Shown here: in pieces, positions 49,401-63,528 of the stretch
How positions within the stretch are numbered: the first letter of the stretch is position 1
Layout of the letters: each line of letters begins with the position of its first letter
NCBI GenBank assembly: GCA_036897095.1
Contig: JAYMSP010000097.1
Location: 1-64,000 of the forward strand
Direction of reading: 5' to 3'
Source of the DNA: Plantago elongata
Lineage: Eukaryota > Streptophyta > Magnoliopsida > Lamiales > Plantaginaceae
Length of the DNA stretch: 64,000 nt
Position numbers and translations under genes: made by a program
Notes under the pieces: generated by a model
What the model was told of the DNA's origin: nothing
The model's input: only the letters and a program-made list of their open reading frames with translations
The model's database searches: none

Positions 49401-52400
49401 CACACATGAAAAGACATGAACTCCAAATAATAACTACAATTTCATGATACATTGTATTTTCAAAGATTAACGGTTGGTGCATAATTTAAAATGTAAGCTC
49501 CTCTCCATACCTCCGTGGAAGTTTTGTGGCTTCTTCACATCTAAGCAGCTCTGCATAAAGTCCATCCAAATTGATTAATTCTTCATGGGTACCCATTTCA
49601 ACAAGTTGACCTTCCTCCATGACAGCAATGTAATCAGCATTTTTTATAAGGCTCAGTCGTCTGGCTATTATAATCGTTGACCTCCCCAACATGAGGAGAT
49701 CCAGAGCCTCCTGAACAGAACGTTCAGCTTCAAAATCAAGTCCACCAGTGACTTCATCCAGAAGAAGAATAGATGGATTGGACAGTACAGCTCTCGCAAC
49801 GGATAGCTTTATCTTTTGCTCCTCTGTCATTTCTAAATAAGCTCTACCAACCTATGAAAGAAATTACAGTAAGAAAAGAATTAAAAGAACCAACCAAATC
49901 CAATTGAGAAAATTAACAATGAACCTGTGTATCATATCCTTTATCAAGAGAGCTGATAAATGTATGCGCATGAGCTATTTTAGCAGCTTCCTCAATTTGA
50001 TCAAGTGAAGCATTCCGCCCATAGGCAATGTTATCTTTGATACTCAGACTCAGCAAAGCAGGCTCCTGAGTTACCAAACCAATTTGGCTTCTTAGCCACT
50101 CCAGCTTCAGATTTTTTATATTTTCACCATCCAAAAGTACTTCCCCTGCCAGAATGAAGAGGCATCCATCTTTAAATTTAAAATCATGACATGTAAAATT
50201 ACCAGCAGAAGCGAAATTAAACGTGTTAACATTACCTAATGTAGGATCATAAAATCGTTCCATGAGTGGAATAATACTACTTTTTCCCGAGCCATTTCTG
50301 CCAACTAGTGCCACAGTCTTTTTAGCTGGGACAGTAAGGTAGAACCCACTTAGAATTGGGATCTCAGGGCGAGATAGATAGCTGAAATATACATTTCGAA
50401 ACTCTATGTTCCCTTGTACAGAAGCAAGTGTGAGGCCATCATTATTCACAGTGGCAGATGAACGACTTATCATCTCAAATAGTCTGTAGGCAGCAATTCT
50501 CCCTTGTTCAAAGGAATAGAAATTTGTCGCCGCTTGATTTAGCCCACTGTTACATGCAGGCTTGTTCATAAGTACAGTAAAATAGTAGACAAAAATGAAC
50601 TAAGTTTAGGATTTAAGTAACTTACAGGCCACTCAAAATGACAGCAAAAAGGGCAGTTATAACTTCTCCTCCATGAGCTCTTCCATTCATAACAAGCGAC
50701 CTACCCACCCAGAGTTGTAGAGAACAAGAACAAATTGCAAGTCCATATGTAAAACCAAGACCAAGGCCTTGAACTAGACTTATCAATATACCATATCTCA
50801 GAGTGGCTTGAAGTGAAGTTGCATAAGAATATTTTGCCAAGGTTTCATTGGTAAACCCATACAAGGTTCTGATATAAGAAACTGCCTGCAGAAGGGTAAA
50901 AGGAAGGGAAAGAAAAAGAATCACTAAAATGAGTAATCGCCCACCCACCAAGTTAACAAAGAGGAATCCGTGGATGCATGAAATGATCAGATAGATAGCT
51001 AAGAACTCTTTAACGACATCAAAATAATAGAATGTGTATTTTTATTTTTTATTTTTGGGGGGGGTGGGGGGGTAGGGGGTAGAACTAGCATTGAAGTCAT
51101 AAAATGTGCGACTCCACGTTGATCGAACAACAGTAAGGGAAATCTCAACATAATGCTCAATATAAAATTAGTAATATTGCCTGATATGAAAAAAGAGCAA
51201 ATACAGGCTAACATGGATTTTAATATCTAATGCAATAAGGAAGACAACAAACTCACTGATCCTAGTTGACCACATAGGTATGCAAATGCAAGATTAAACC
51301 GACCTCAAAGTTAGTAAATTCTAGAGCCCTTGTTCTAGGTTTCTACAGAGAACATTAAATTTTTTATTAACATATATCTAAATTCTTGAATTTAAGGATC
51401 TTCTTTGTGCACAAGTTCAAGTCGAGTTTCTCATGTTTTCTATTCAAATAGGGGAAAGGGAGACCTGCATGGAAGACTTATGACTGGATTAGACACCGAG
51501 TGAATAATTGGAGATTTAACAGTTAGTGCATGTGAGCAAAAGGTGAAGACAAAGCCAAAATGCAGTAGTTGGCACTTGAAAATTGCATGTAGATTTAATT
51601 TAATGTACATGTGCCAGTGACATATTCCCCTTAAGTACATCATTCACGAGTCAAGATTCTGCAAAGCTTAAAGTTCTCTATTGGAAGTCTATATCTGATC
51701 CTAAATAACAGAAAAGCTTCAGCATAACATAAGTACTGGAATATTCCCGACAGACCTGCTCTGCAATGCTTGCAGCTTCTGCATAAGCATCTTGAATATT
51801 TTCTGCAAGTCTATGCAGAAAAATATTCGATATTCCTCCCGCAGCAACAATAAATGGACCTGTGGCTAAAGTTATGAGCGCAATCTGCCAGCAATTGACA
51901 AATCCAATCACAAGACCCCCGAAAAAAGTAGCCATGTTGTGAATATAATTTCCAACCTGTCATGTCACAGCAATAAATAAACAATTATCATATAAGTAAA
52001 TAAGCCAGAGAGCACCCAGGAAGCTGCTGTGAATTACATACCTTTTCACTGAGAGCGGACTGTATCAGCAAAACATCACTTAAAACTTGACTCACAATAT
52101 CTCCATTATTCCCGTAAGTATCAAAAAAGCTCATGTCTTGGTTAAGTAAAACTTGAACATATCTTGATCTTATGACAGCAGTTTGTCGTTCCCCAGTAAG
52201 AATCCAACACGATACCTCTATTAACCAAAAGAAGTCAAAAGTGAAAAAAAGAAAAGTTAGATGAGCATATGGGAGATGAGAGAATGGAACAGTGGTTCCA
52301 TTAAAAACAAAATCACTTACCAATCCAGGCGGCAACAAATACTCCTACAGCAATATATACTATGCTTAATGCAAGCTGCAAGAAATCCAAAACAAGATCA

Positions 52401-53958
52401 GCTGGCGAACTTTAGACCATAATGACAGTACAATACAATAATACCAACATTTGACCTCATATCATAAACACAAGACAATTATATATAGATACCCTAAAAT
52501 AAACAGACCAATATGTCTTAGGGTACACGTTGCTACAGGGAATAAGGCTCAGGTCAGGCATAGAACATGATTTCTCCACCAACCACTGGCACAAGTGTCT
52601 CATCCCTCATGACACAGAGAGAGAGGCTCAGGGCACCACTTGTTATAGGATGAGTATGACAGGTGATATTAACAACTCTGATCTAACCAACCATAACAAA
52701 TGTTTTTTAACTGGTTAACTGCCGTCACAGCCCAATACACCTCAACGAACAAATTAACGAGGGACTATAAGCGCCTAACTAATTTGGACCTAGGCTTCAT
52801 ATCGGCATCTACATATACGCCCATCTGGTCTACAAATTGGCAAATTCATGACAAATAAAGAAAACTAAGGGAGAATTGATACTTTCCGGTTAAAGCTAGA
52901 CCTGTGAACACTCAGATTAATCTAATCGAGTAACTGTTGGAAACCAAAAGCTGTTGCAAGAACCCACTGTCAACTGTACACAGACACAAAATAAAACCCA
53001 TAAACCAAACACAACCTCAAGGATTCAAGCACACAAAAGCAACATATTAAAATATAAACAATCCGGTAATGTCTTTAAAAAAATCACGGAGAAAGGGTAT
53101 CATAGGTGCATAAACCAAGAGCTAGTTTTCTCACACATAATCAGTCTAGTAGCATGTGCTCATTTAACAGAGTCAGGACTCAGGTGTAAGAGAACCAGCT
53201 CTTTTTTTTGTATAGATTTGGAGCAACGTCTCGACTGGACTACGTTCCTCTCCAGACTTTATGTAATCTCATTACATATCCTTTTTTACAGGAAAAGCAG
53301 CCTAACAATCTAAGTACCACCAGGAAGCTAGCCTGTTCCACATTTACTTGTATGACAGTGAGACTAAGTTTACTCAAAGTCCTACCATTACTGAGCACTG
53401 CCGGACTGGTCACTACATAAACCTCAGTACCTTCAAGAACTCCAATAGCCAGGGAGTTCATCGAACAATATAATCCAATAAATTAGTAAATAAAATTCAA
53501 CCTGACTATCAAAAACACACCCTGCCAAAAGAACTGAACCTAATCAAACAGTTATAAGCATAAATGTCAATCACCTCCGTGAACCTACTGAAGAGCTCAT
53601 CCTGCGAAACATCAGGACTTCGTAAATGCAGCAAGTGAATGATTTTCGCAAAGTAATGCAAGTAAACAACCAGTGCCGTCCCATGAGCAGCAGCCGCAAG
53701 TGATCCTACCACCATCAGAAACCAATCAAACCTGTCCGCACACGCGAACAGCCTCGAAAACGGCACAGCCGCCGGTGGAGGCTCCATCTCCTCCGCCTCA
53801 GCATCCATCTCCTCCTCCATATCCACCTGCATACCATCCGGCACGCCCGAGTCCAAGTACGGCGAAGGCGACTCCGGCGGCTCCGACACTTCCGACACAG
53901 GCGTCAAAGGCTGTATATGCGGCGGAGACCAGCCGAATAAACCCCTAGAGATCATCAT
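46408..53958 (-). CDS. ABCB20: ABC transporter B family, ABCB6/ABCB20 type (full P-glycoprotein)
   Basis: Arabidopsis ABCB6 and ABCB20 are plasma-membrane auxin exporters; the closest family members suggest the same here. Eleven exons (53958-53575, 52375-52321, 52217-52042, 51956-51756, 50885-50626, 50546-50236, 50145-49925, 49851-49511, 49364-48577, 48462-48221, 47637-46408) encode 1402 residues, close to the Arabidopsis length. The order is TMD1-NBD1-linker-TMD2-NBD2. The N-terminus MMISRGLFGWSPPHIQPLTP and the ending MQPHFCKGMRQHRLV are diagnostic. NBD1 has Walker A VGRNGSGKSS (about 440) and Walker B ILLLDEVTGGLD, but its signature reads MTEEQKIKLS. NBD2 has VGVSGSGKST (about 1195), LTPGQKQRIAIARV and ILLLDEASSAIES. 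The linker is rich in Ser-Pro. ABCB6 and ABCB20 cannot be separated, so the symbol stands for the pair. Confidence 0.96.
51057..51080 (+). repeat. G-rich tract in intron 4 of the ABCB20-type gene
   Basis: On the plus strand, runs of about eight, seven and five G are separated by T and TA. This could form a G-quadruplex on the template strand of the gene. Nothing similar occurs elsewhere in the window. Confidence 0.6.
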
Positions 53959-56728
53959 CTTCTCCTAATTCTCTCAAAAAGCTAAAAAAAATGCAATCAG
54001 AAACCCTAACTACAACAGAGCAGCCAATACTAAACTCATCTCCGCGAAACGGAAGAAGATAGTCGAAGGTAGTAGATCGGACGAGATCCGAGTGTTGTGA
54101 ACTTGTTATCAACTAGCTAGGCTGAATTTTACTTGCTTGAGAAGAAGCATGACTGAGTCAAAAATGGCAAACGGAGGTTTGACTACGTGCTGCCACAAAA
54201 CGACAGCGTGTTGACTGCGTTGTTGTTGGTGGTGGTTTTCTGTCGGTGGAGGAGAAGAGAGACGACGTGTTGTAGTTGCCGTCGGAAAATCGGAAGTGTA
54301 GGAGGAGGAGAAAAGGTGTTGTGTGTTAATGAATGAAATGAAAAAGTCGGGACAAAAAGTGCAAAAAGCCAACGAAGCACAGCTATCGCTATGCAAGCCT
54401 GTAAAAAATAGGATATCGCTTTCTCCAAGCACATTAGACATTTCCTGGTGCTCATTTTTGTCTGGTAATTCAACATTATTGTTTTTAATCATCATTTTAA
54501 GCCCGCTTTGATAAAGGGGTTAAAGTTAAACAATGGTATTATCTTTGCAAAAATCATACTTGCAATATTTGGATTAAATTTCGAATCTAGGTTATTCTGG
54601 GCAATTCATTACTTTTTACCATTTATACTTAAATTCAAATATAATTAAAAGGAAATGAAATGATAACTTGTTATTTACAAATTCCAATCACTACCATGTT
54701 CGATTCTCCTACTATTGAGTTTATATGGTTATTCATGACCTACTCTATTTGAGCATGTTGGTATTTGACGTGGATCATTTTGTATTATACTATTTAAAAA
54801 AAAAAATTTTAATAAATAAATATATTTACTAGTTGCGTACTTCAAATTTTTTACCGTCACCTGACTTAGTCAATGTATCCACATCTAACACGTGTTTATG
54901 GCTCTCTATCACATTCAATCATTACTCTATATCGCACTTTACTATCATTTCTTATCGCCCTCAACCACTACTTGTTATTTAATTTTATTTTTTTAAAAAT
55001 AATTAAATACATATTATATAATTTGCAGGAGAATTATAATCTTAAAAATTATAATTAGTCACACAACATTCACATGAACCCTGATTAAAATTTCAGATTA
55101 TTTTAAATAATTTAATTTTTATTACTGATTTTTATTTTTTGTTTAATCTCCTACATTGGAGAATATTTTAATTTATGTTTAATTATTATTTTTTTTTTAA
55201 ATTAATTTTGTTAATTGTGGTATTGAATATATGAAAGAATGTTTTGATATTTAAAAATATATATTTTAAATATATTAAATGATGTAGGTGGTTAGAGCAA
55301 AACGTAGTGCAACACCTCATGCGATACGAGCGACATTCCATGACAACACTAAATGTAAAAGGTAGTAAATTATTTAATCTAAACCGTTGAAATTCTAATT
55401 CAATTGATTAAATAACGTTACTCAATACAAAATAATGGTCACCATAACTGACTATAGAATGAGGTTATCACTACTTGAGGAGTGAAGGGGGCAAGTATAG
55501 CTACTAAGTTGAAAATGTACAGGTTGATGAAAATAAAACTTACAATTGTTATAGTGAATGGTTTATATATATACATTTAATTAATATTACTGTGTAAGAC
55601 GAAGATATTAAATATAAACCTATAAATTTATCCATTATATTTTCAAAGTAAATTATAGTTAAGTAAAATACTAGTACTATAATTTACCGGAAAAGGCAAA
55701 AGTGTGAACTTCTAATCAAATTGAGTAAAACTAAGCACGTGATGAAAACATTTCCTAACAAATTCCCTCGACATGAATATAATCTCAATGAACTTAAACT
55801 CTCTAAACCATTAAACCAGTCTTTGTAGGTCTCCTAAAATCAATCATAACTCTAACCGAGTTTAAAACCAATGTTAGATAAAATGGTACAGCTTAAATCA
55901 TCGTGTATCGCATAAAAAGGAGGTTTCCAGTGAGACACCATCCATATTCCATAAACTCTGAGAGCTTAGCGGCCTTGACCAATTTAAACATGTTATCAAA
56001 CCTGTGATATGGCAGGATTTCCATTGGAAGTTTTTAATGAAAATCGAGGGCAACATTCTAAGAGGCAACTTTTTTAAGAGTGGACGTATCAGTTGAGAAT
56101 ATCATGTACATAAAGCTGTGAACTAGTGATGAGTTCAACGGAACTTTCAAGCAGTGCCTCTGCATTGGTGGAAGGACGTATTGTGTACCAATCGTTTGAT
56201 ATACTTCACCAGCATCATTTATGCATATTATAATTTGTATATTTGGCAGATAATAGAAATCAAACTACGGGTCAAAAGATGTGAAATTAAACTTGTAGTA
56301 GTCCTGTTATTACTTGCATTTAAGTTATGAATTAGTATCCTACTTTATCCACATGAATATCTCCATATCTTCATTTCAAGAATATCTTCAGATTTTCAAC
56401 CCAAGGTTTCAAAATAAAACTATGCGTCAGCCTAATGTATGCCCTAAACATGAAGTTCACCAGGACTGAGGAAGTGCGGACGTAAGATAGATGTGATTTG
56501 AACATTCATGACTGGCCAGAAGCATTTAGTATGGCCTTTTAACATTGGAAGCAACTCAGTACAATAAGATTGCCTCCAAACAGATCACCGGAGTCCAGAC
56601 ATAGATTTATGGACTGCAAGCATAAGCAAGATCGCATATCCAAATGGCACAACATATTTCACTAGTACATACAGCATTATACATGTCTGGAGAGCAAGCA
56701 GATTATACACAGTGGAACAAGACTCAGA
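53959..56728. other. Upstream region of the ABCB20-type gene and 3' side of HEXO1
   Basis: The first few hundred bases are probably the 5' UTR and promoter of the ABCB20-type gene. The minus-strand frames at 54109-54495 are not conserved and look accidental. The rest (54500-56500) is AT-rich with no feature I can name. The right end carries the HEXO1 3' UTR. Confidence 0.5.
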
Positions 56729-59700
56729 TTACTGGAGGTAGCAAGAACCTGGACCATATGGTGCTGTCCGTGCGTAATCATTAGTTACAGGTGCGGCTGG
56801 AACTCCTCGCCTTGTCAAAAGACATCGAAAATACTCCAATCTATGCAACACAGTGGTATATCTTGATGATGTGTTGTCCCCGTTGCTCCATAAGCGCTCT
56901 GCAGAAACAAGCAATGATCCGATGATGTTTCGAGAAGAAAGGTATTGAATTGTAATGGAACGAAATTCTATCGGAGAAAAAGTGAAGGCATCAAAGATCA
57001 ACTATCAATGGCCATTTCAATAAATACCTGCTGCTGCTGCAGCTCGAGGCCATATTGTTTCCTGAACATTTGAAGAGTCAGCAGTTTCACTCCACATGCA
57101 AACTTCTCCCCCGAGTACAAGTTTTTGCTGTGAAGCATCAGTTATGTCTTCTAGTGGATCAGCATAATAGACTTTTTCCCAGGGTACATCTAAATGGTCT
57201 AGATACCAGACACCTTGGTTACTGAAAATGCACCTAAAACCTTTTGCGACAGCCTTTGGACAGACACCAGAACCCAACCTATATGAGCATGAATAAGAAC
57301 GTTATGCCTTGGAAGATTGATTGAAGGCTAATCTGAGTGCATGTGGGGAACTGGTTTTTGTTTTAGTCCAATGATTCAGTATTGTCCATCAGGTAACATG
57401 TTAATGCATTGGGCTGCACCCTTTCTTAAAAATTCTAACCTTACTTGGTGCCAATTTGATGTTTAACACGGGGCCCACAAAAGGTTCATTGCATAGTTAG
57501 ACAGGTAGATAAACATTACAATTTCAACTATACTTACCAGTTATGTACCACTGTGTTGGGATTGAGTCTTGCTGCAAAAGTGTTGAATGTTTCTTCCCTG
57601 GAGCAAAATATATTAGGTATCAAATGTTGCAACTAGAGATTCTGATAGTACTAGTGATAGGAACTAACAAGTAAATAGAGGTTAATAAGTACTCCATTTA
57701 AGCTCTAACCCATCATGCAGAGACATCACCTTCAGTTCCGAGATGAAGAAAAAGAAGAGAAGATGAGGCATCGGAACACGTTATCGTAATCCTAATTTCC
57801 AACTTTAGGTTCTAATATTTGAAACGCTCACCAGTTAACAGGCGTCCAATTTAGCGACATTGCTATTTCCTGAGCTCTGAGTACAAAATACTGGTATGCG
57901 CCTTTTCCAGTCATATTGTGATCTTCAAGCCTACAGATTGAAACCAAAACATAATAGTAAATCAATTTAATTTAGAGTATCAAAAGTAGCGAATTTCGAG
58001 AGGCATAAACTGGGCAACTCTTCAGCTAGGTGATAAAAAAATATACTAGTACACCACATATTCCACAACCAACACCTTGAATTTCACCAAGTCAAGAGAT
58101 AACTGAGGCTTGGATTCATCCATCAAGGAAGCAGTCACCAATTCAAGCAAAATATTAATTTTAACATGCCATTGCATGTGTCTAAAGAATCTTAACTAGA
58201 TATGATGATAACATTGGTATTATTGTAAAGGCATAAATCAGAGTGAAGTGAAGCATACTCAATTACTGATTCAAGTTCTAATTTTGTACCAGAAGTGCTA
58301 TAGTACCACATGTAACATGACAGGTACAGGTTAAAAGTCAAGGAGGACGGGGGTTACCATTGTTTTATGTGGGGAGTTGAGGTCCAACAATCTGCACAAG
58401 TTATGTAGACACAGTGAGTGAAGTTTCAGCAGCACGGAAATAATGTATTTATGCATTCTATGCAAGAGGAGACGTGGTTATGTCAAAACTTTACAATGTC
58501 TAGATTTGTTGCCACACTGAAGCAAATCCACTTGCAGCAATATATAATACGACGATCATTGTTTTACGAGAATATAATTGTTTTTTGGAATTCATGAATT
58601 AGATGGGATGGCATTATTTGCGATCATATACATAATACATTCTCCTAGCATACCATGCCAAAAGAAAACACAAACAATTCAATGGGCAGGAGGGGGTAGT
58701 CTTCTCCCATGAATATCACCAACTAAGAAGTTACAGTAAGTCTACTTTTTGTCAGACTAGGTTGAACAATTTAAGGGTCGGAAATTTCTATCATAGGAGA
58801 TATCGAAGAAGTCACAAAAAATGGGATTTGAGCTGCACCTGTATGGACCTCATCACCACCTAAATGAAACAGTTCGAATGGGAAGATCTTCCTTAAGTCT
58901 GGAAAGAAAATGTTGATGATAGAATCAATAAGTCAATCAGGAAATACAAGAGATAAAAGCAACGAATCGATTCAGTGAGATCAAATCAGAATCAGAGCTC
59001 ACAAAAGGGAACACATCTTGACCTGCTAGAATGCCAGATATCAAATCAAAAGTGTAGTTCTTGGAGACATCTAGAGGTTCTTTGCAGTTAGTGGAAGGCC
59101 AAAGATCAGGGTATCCTGCTCCCCTGCATGCCCAAAAAGTTGTTTACAACCAAATATTATAAAGTATTCATGCATTGAGCAGACGACATAAATTCATTTA
59201 AAAACATCACAAGTATGAACAACCATTGCAAGATGTTGGAAGCTTAGTATGTAAACAATAGATTAATCAACTAGAGAAGAAACTCCTAGACCACATTAAT
59301 TTCCAAAGAAAAGTATAAGCATGGCATTTGTAAGGTGAGTATAGCAACTTAGTCTTACAATATCAATGCCCAAACGATCCAAGTTCTCCGATTATCTATC
59401 CTAACACTAGGAAAAGTTTAGACCTGGGGCACACATGAGTTCAGGGTATATATGGTTAATTACTTCCCCTGTTAATTTAATTTTGACTGGACACTTTAGA
59501 ATGTTAAAAGAAATAAGCATCAGTGACAATCTACATCAAAAGCTGGTGAAGATAGAAGCCAACATCTGATAACCACATCTTGCTTTAATCACTCTTTTGT
59601 TGTGTCAAAAGTTCATGGAAGAATCTTGCCCCGGGAGATATCCACAAGCCCAGCATTTTACCATTAGCACACACATGTGTTCTCATTCATTTCAAAGCTC

Positions 59701-62700
59701 AAAAGTAGGTCCTACAAGTAATCGTTGAGTCACTTGCAGTACATCACTTGAGATATTTTATGTCGGAAGTTTTCACTTTAAATTCACTGTACTAATTCAG
59801 CCACCAGATAAGGCAAGGAACATGTTCAGTCAAAGGTACAGTCAGACGCATCCAACATCAAGAAAGCTCGCTTAAGGGCATTAAGAGGGAAAATACAGAT
59901 ACAGCCAAAAACTTAACCGCAATAACTATTTATTTAAAGTCTTAGAAGGACTACCAGGATTCTGCATGCCCAGGAACATCAATTTCTGCCATGACATTTA
60001 TACCTGTTGTAGAAAAGATAGAATTAACTTATTGTGACTCGTATAATAGAATGCTGCATTCAAAATCACAGATCTAATTTAAGGATGCTTGATTTTCGAT
60101 GGATTTGCTTTCATTTATATGTTATGACTGGGGATCAGGGAATATGAAAACCAATCTTTAGGAATTTAGTTATCCCAATTGGATGAATTCAGAATTTTTT
60201 TGATTCTAGAGATCCTCATGTCTATTGGACTCACACGGAGAATGCGTAAAAATCATGCAGCAAAATTGTCTTGATTATGTGATTTACATACCTCTCATTT
60301 TCGCGAAACTTTAAAGTCATCCATGTTAAAGGGACATGAAACACAAGGAAATCATCATTAGTAATAATACAGATGAAAAATAAACAAAAAAAATAAAGAT
60401 GAACTGAGACTTGTGTCGTCCAATGAAACAAGCGATTCATGTTTAATGCATGGATTTGATTGCTGTGCAATCTGAAAGAGTCTATACAATATACACAGTA
60501 CTATGGAAGGGATCATATGGGCCAAACAAAGATTACAAAATGAATTTGAAATCTCTTTCATGAATCATTTAAAAATCTAGCCAGAAAAGGTGTCGTTTAG
60601 AACAACTAAATCCAGGAAAATTAAAAGCATACCTTGTCATTTGAAACATTACATCCTAAATTCATAACAGCTTAATATCCATTATAATATCAAAACTAAA
60701 TACTAGATCCTAATGTTATGTTTGCCTATTTAAGATTTTCCTCAGTACTCACTTTAGAAATATTTAACTATGTTGAAATGAGAAGTAACTAAAAGAGATG
60801 AAATGAGCACCATAACACGCTCTGCACATAAAATTAAATTATGCTCATCTATTGAAGACTTTACTCACTTTAGAAATATTTAATAGTCCTACATTAAAAC
60901 GAAAAGTAACAAAAAGAGATGAGATACCCACTCGACAATTTCACGAGCATCATCTGTGGTGTACCGCTCCCACTTTGTGTATGATCCATTCCACAAGTTT
61001 GGATATGCTGGAATTTCAATTGGAAAAGACTCTTCGTCTATGATGTGCCAGTGGAAGACATTCTACTGAATGGAACCATCAAACGATTCATCAACAAATT
61101 CTATTAAAAAATAGTGTTGTATGGAAGATATCAGCACATCTTACAAGTTTAGCATACGACATAGATTGTATAACTTGCTTGATCATTTCGATTGGATAAT
61201 AATGTCTTGAAGTGTCTGCAAAATATGGAGAGGAAAATATTGTTAAGCAACCAAAATAAGCTACAAAATGGAAAGACAATTCACCAGTTAACAAAGAACT
61301 ATAATATCTTACCTAGCAAAAGCCCCCGATATGTGAATCTTGGCTTATCCTGGATGTACCATGGCGCTTTAGCTAGTTTGACACTTTTAGTCACGTAGTC
61401 AAAAGAACAAAGCTGGCTCAAGGTCTGCAGAAAAAGTGTGATCAATAATACGTAAGCAAGGGGTACACCAAGTGCCAGAGGATGTTAGATTATCCTCTGA
61501 GTCATATACATGTCAAAATGACCTCCTCTCCCTCATTCTCTCATCTCAAATGAACATGCATTAAACAGAGACACGGGCTCCTGCCTATTGCCACTTATAA
61601 CTGTTACCAGTAAATCTCAAACTGAACAGTTTTCAATCCTTACACACGAATAAAATAGTATATTGGGCAGCTTACCTCAAGACCATGCAAAGCACCATAG
61701 ACGGAATTCGACTGCAATACATAAGATAGTAAACAGTTCAGCACAATTTTATTGGAGTAACATAAATACATCAGCATGCAGGCAACAAGATACGTGAACC
61801 TAAGGAAGAAAACCGTCTAATTATCCTTTTTAGTATGAAGAGAAGTTTCCGAAAGTATCATCAAGTGAAAGAAGGAAACCAAACAGCAAGCATGAAAATC
61901 TCAGTTAAACAACTGCTTAGATGTGAAACAGAGAGAGCAGTTTATTATGCATTATAAACATTAGTATATTATGCAGATAATGCATGATTCAAGAATGCAG
62001 GACTGCATAAACTATTTGTCTTAGAAAGTTTTGCGATAAATGATATCACTGGACATAGTTGGACAGCTATCGGACTAATATAGTGGAACAAGCAAGTTAT
62101 CAGACTTCATACAGTGCTTATATTCCACTTAGTCCTAGAAGTTTAGAACTACTAGCATAGTTATTGCTATTAGGAAAGTCATTATCAACTATGAACTATC
62201 TACTAATATATCTCAGTTATTCAACTACTTCATTAGTCATTAGACTCATTACATTTGCTAGGTAGCCAGTTAACTCCGTATCGCACTAATTTATAATCAC
62301 ACACACCTCAATCGTGATCCCTCCAACAATCGATAGCCCATCGCTTCTCCCTGCCACAATCAACGAATAACTCTCGTCAACTCCGAGCTTAAGCTACAAA
62401 ACAACAACAACAAACACCAAATAAGCAAAAAAAACAATTCAAAAACCAGTCAACAAACCAAACATCCAACTCCTTAACCACCTCCTCATCATCAGAGTGC
62501 ACAACAATACTAATCTTCCTCAAATCATATTCAATTCCAGCAACAGGCAACATGGAGCTAGCGTGCTTGAAGACGATCGACTTGTATCTCTCAAAAGCCT
62601 GAGCAACAATATCCGATTTCCCGCCATTTCCGCTGGTGACGAGTGAGAGATTGGGGTCAACGGTGAGAGATTGGTTGCCGGAAGTGTAATTGGCCGGCAA

Positions 62701-62847
62701 CGGCCAGATATACGTCAGAGACTCGTCGATGTTCCAGCTGTTACGGTGGCGTTTTGACTTCAGGTGCCGTGAACTGGATACCAGCAATGGAAAGAGGAAT
62801 ATGAAGGTCAGTAGAAGGGTGAATATGCTAGGGTTTGGTGAGGCCAT
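56729..62847 (-). CDS. HEXO1: Beta-N-acetylhexosaminidase 1 (HEXO1, GH20, vacuolar type)
   Basis: HEXO1 removes terminal N-acetylglucosamine from N-glycans in the vacuole and helps to make paucimannosidic glycans. Fifteen exons (62847-62482, 62393-62307, 61711-61676, 61424-61313, 61215-61145, 61062-60932, 60308-60292, 60003-59955, 59123-59023, 58898-58839, 58391-58358, 57930-57832, 57597-57538, 57278-57028, 56898-56729) encode 547 residues, near Arabidopsis HEXO1 (about 541). A signal peptide (about 1-25, TLLLTFIFLFPLLVSSS) is followed by the GH20 N-terminal domain and the catalytic barrel: GLLLDTSRHYYP, NVFHWHIIDEESFPIEIP, AEIDVPGHAESW and LFHLGGDEVHT, with the catalytic Asp-Glu at about 339-340. 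KAVAKGFRCIFSNQGVWYLD and the ending GPGSCYLQ match HEXO1 rather than HEXO2 or HEXO3. Exon 7 is only 17 nt. Confidence 0.94.
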
Positions 62848-63528
62848 TTCTGATCGAACTAGCTTCTGATTGATGAACTCAGGTCAGTGTGAGTAGGAGA
62901 ATGAAATGGATAATAGTGATCGGTACTTTTTGTCAGTATAGTGTAATTAGTAGTTCTAATTACCACTAATTACTCACTAACTAACGGAGGTTAGTTACCA
63001 CTGACACTTACCATTTACCTACAAAATATCTTGGACAAATTATTTTAAGCCCTTGCTTTATCAGTATATTTCGAAACCACCCCTAGCTTTTTTTCTATTG
63101 AACATTATTCATGTACTTATTTTTCGTCACAAACAAGTTAACAAACGAAGCATATAATCTCAATGAATGCTATCTAAACGCTTTACTAGTTCATCATCGA
63201 TTAAACTTGTTCAAGTAGCTTCTAGTTCATCAACTAACTAATTTAATAATAAATAGTTTCGTAAATATTTATTTATTATGTAGTTAATTTTTTATTTTTT
63301 TAAACGGTTGAAAGGATTGTATTTATTATGGTTAATTGTTTAGCAAATATGTTATAATCTATTAGCTAAGAATTCATGATGTTTATTTTGGCAATTCACT
63401 ATTACAAAATGTGAACAATATTACACATGAATGATGGGACATTTATTTATGTCACACCAATATAGTTATTATTGACAAATGCATATTTAGCAGGCACAAA
63501 TTTCAATTACAAGCACTAGTTAGTAATT
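62848..63528. other. HEXO1 upstream region and MAKR-like gene 3' flank
   Basis: Contains the HEXO1 promoter and 5' UTR and the 3' UTR of the next gene. The short repeated motif TTAGT(T/G)ACCACT near 62960-63005 is the only small-scale structure I noticed. Confidence 0.5.

Noticed and set aside
53673-53948. Plus-strand proline-rich open frame of 91 codons
   Set aside because: It is the antisense shadow of ABCB20-type exon 1, whose minus-strand frame matches the family closely.
54109-54495. Minus-strand open frame of 128 codons upstream of the ABCB20-type gene
   Set aside because: Two overlapping frames show no family motif. The region is simply the 5' UTR and promoter of the ABC transporter gene.
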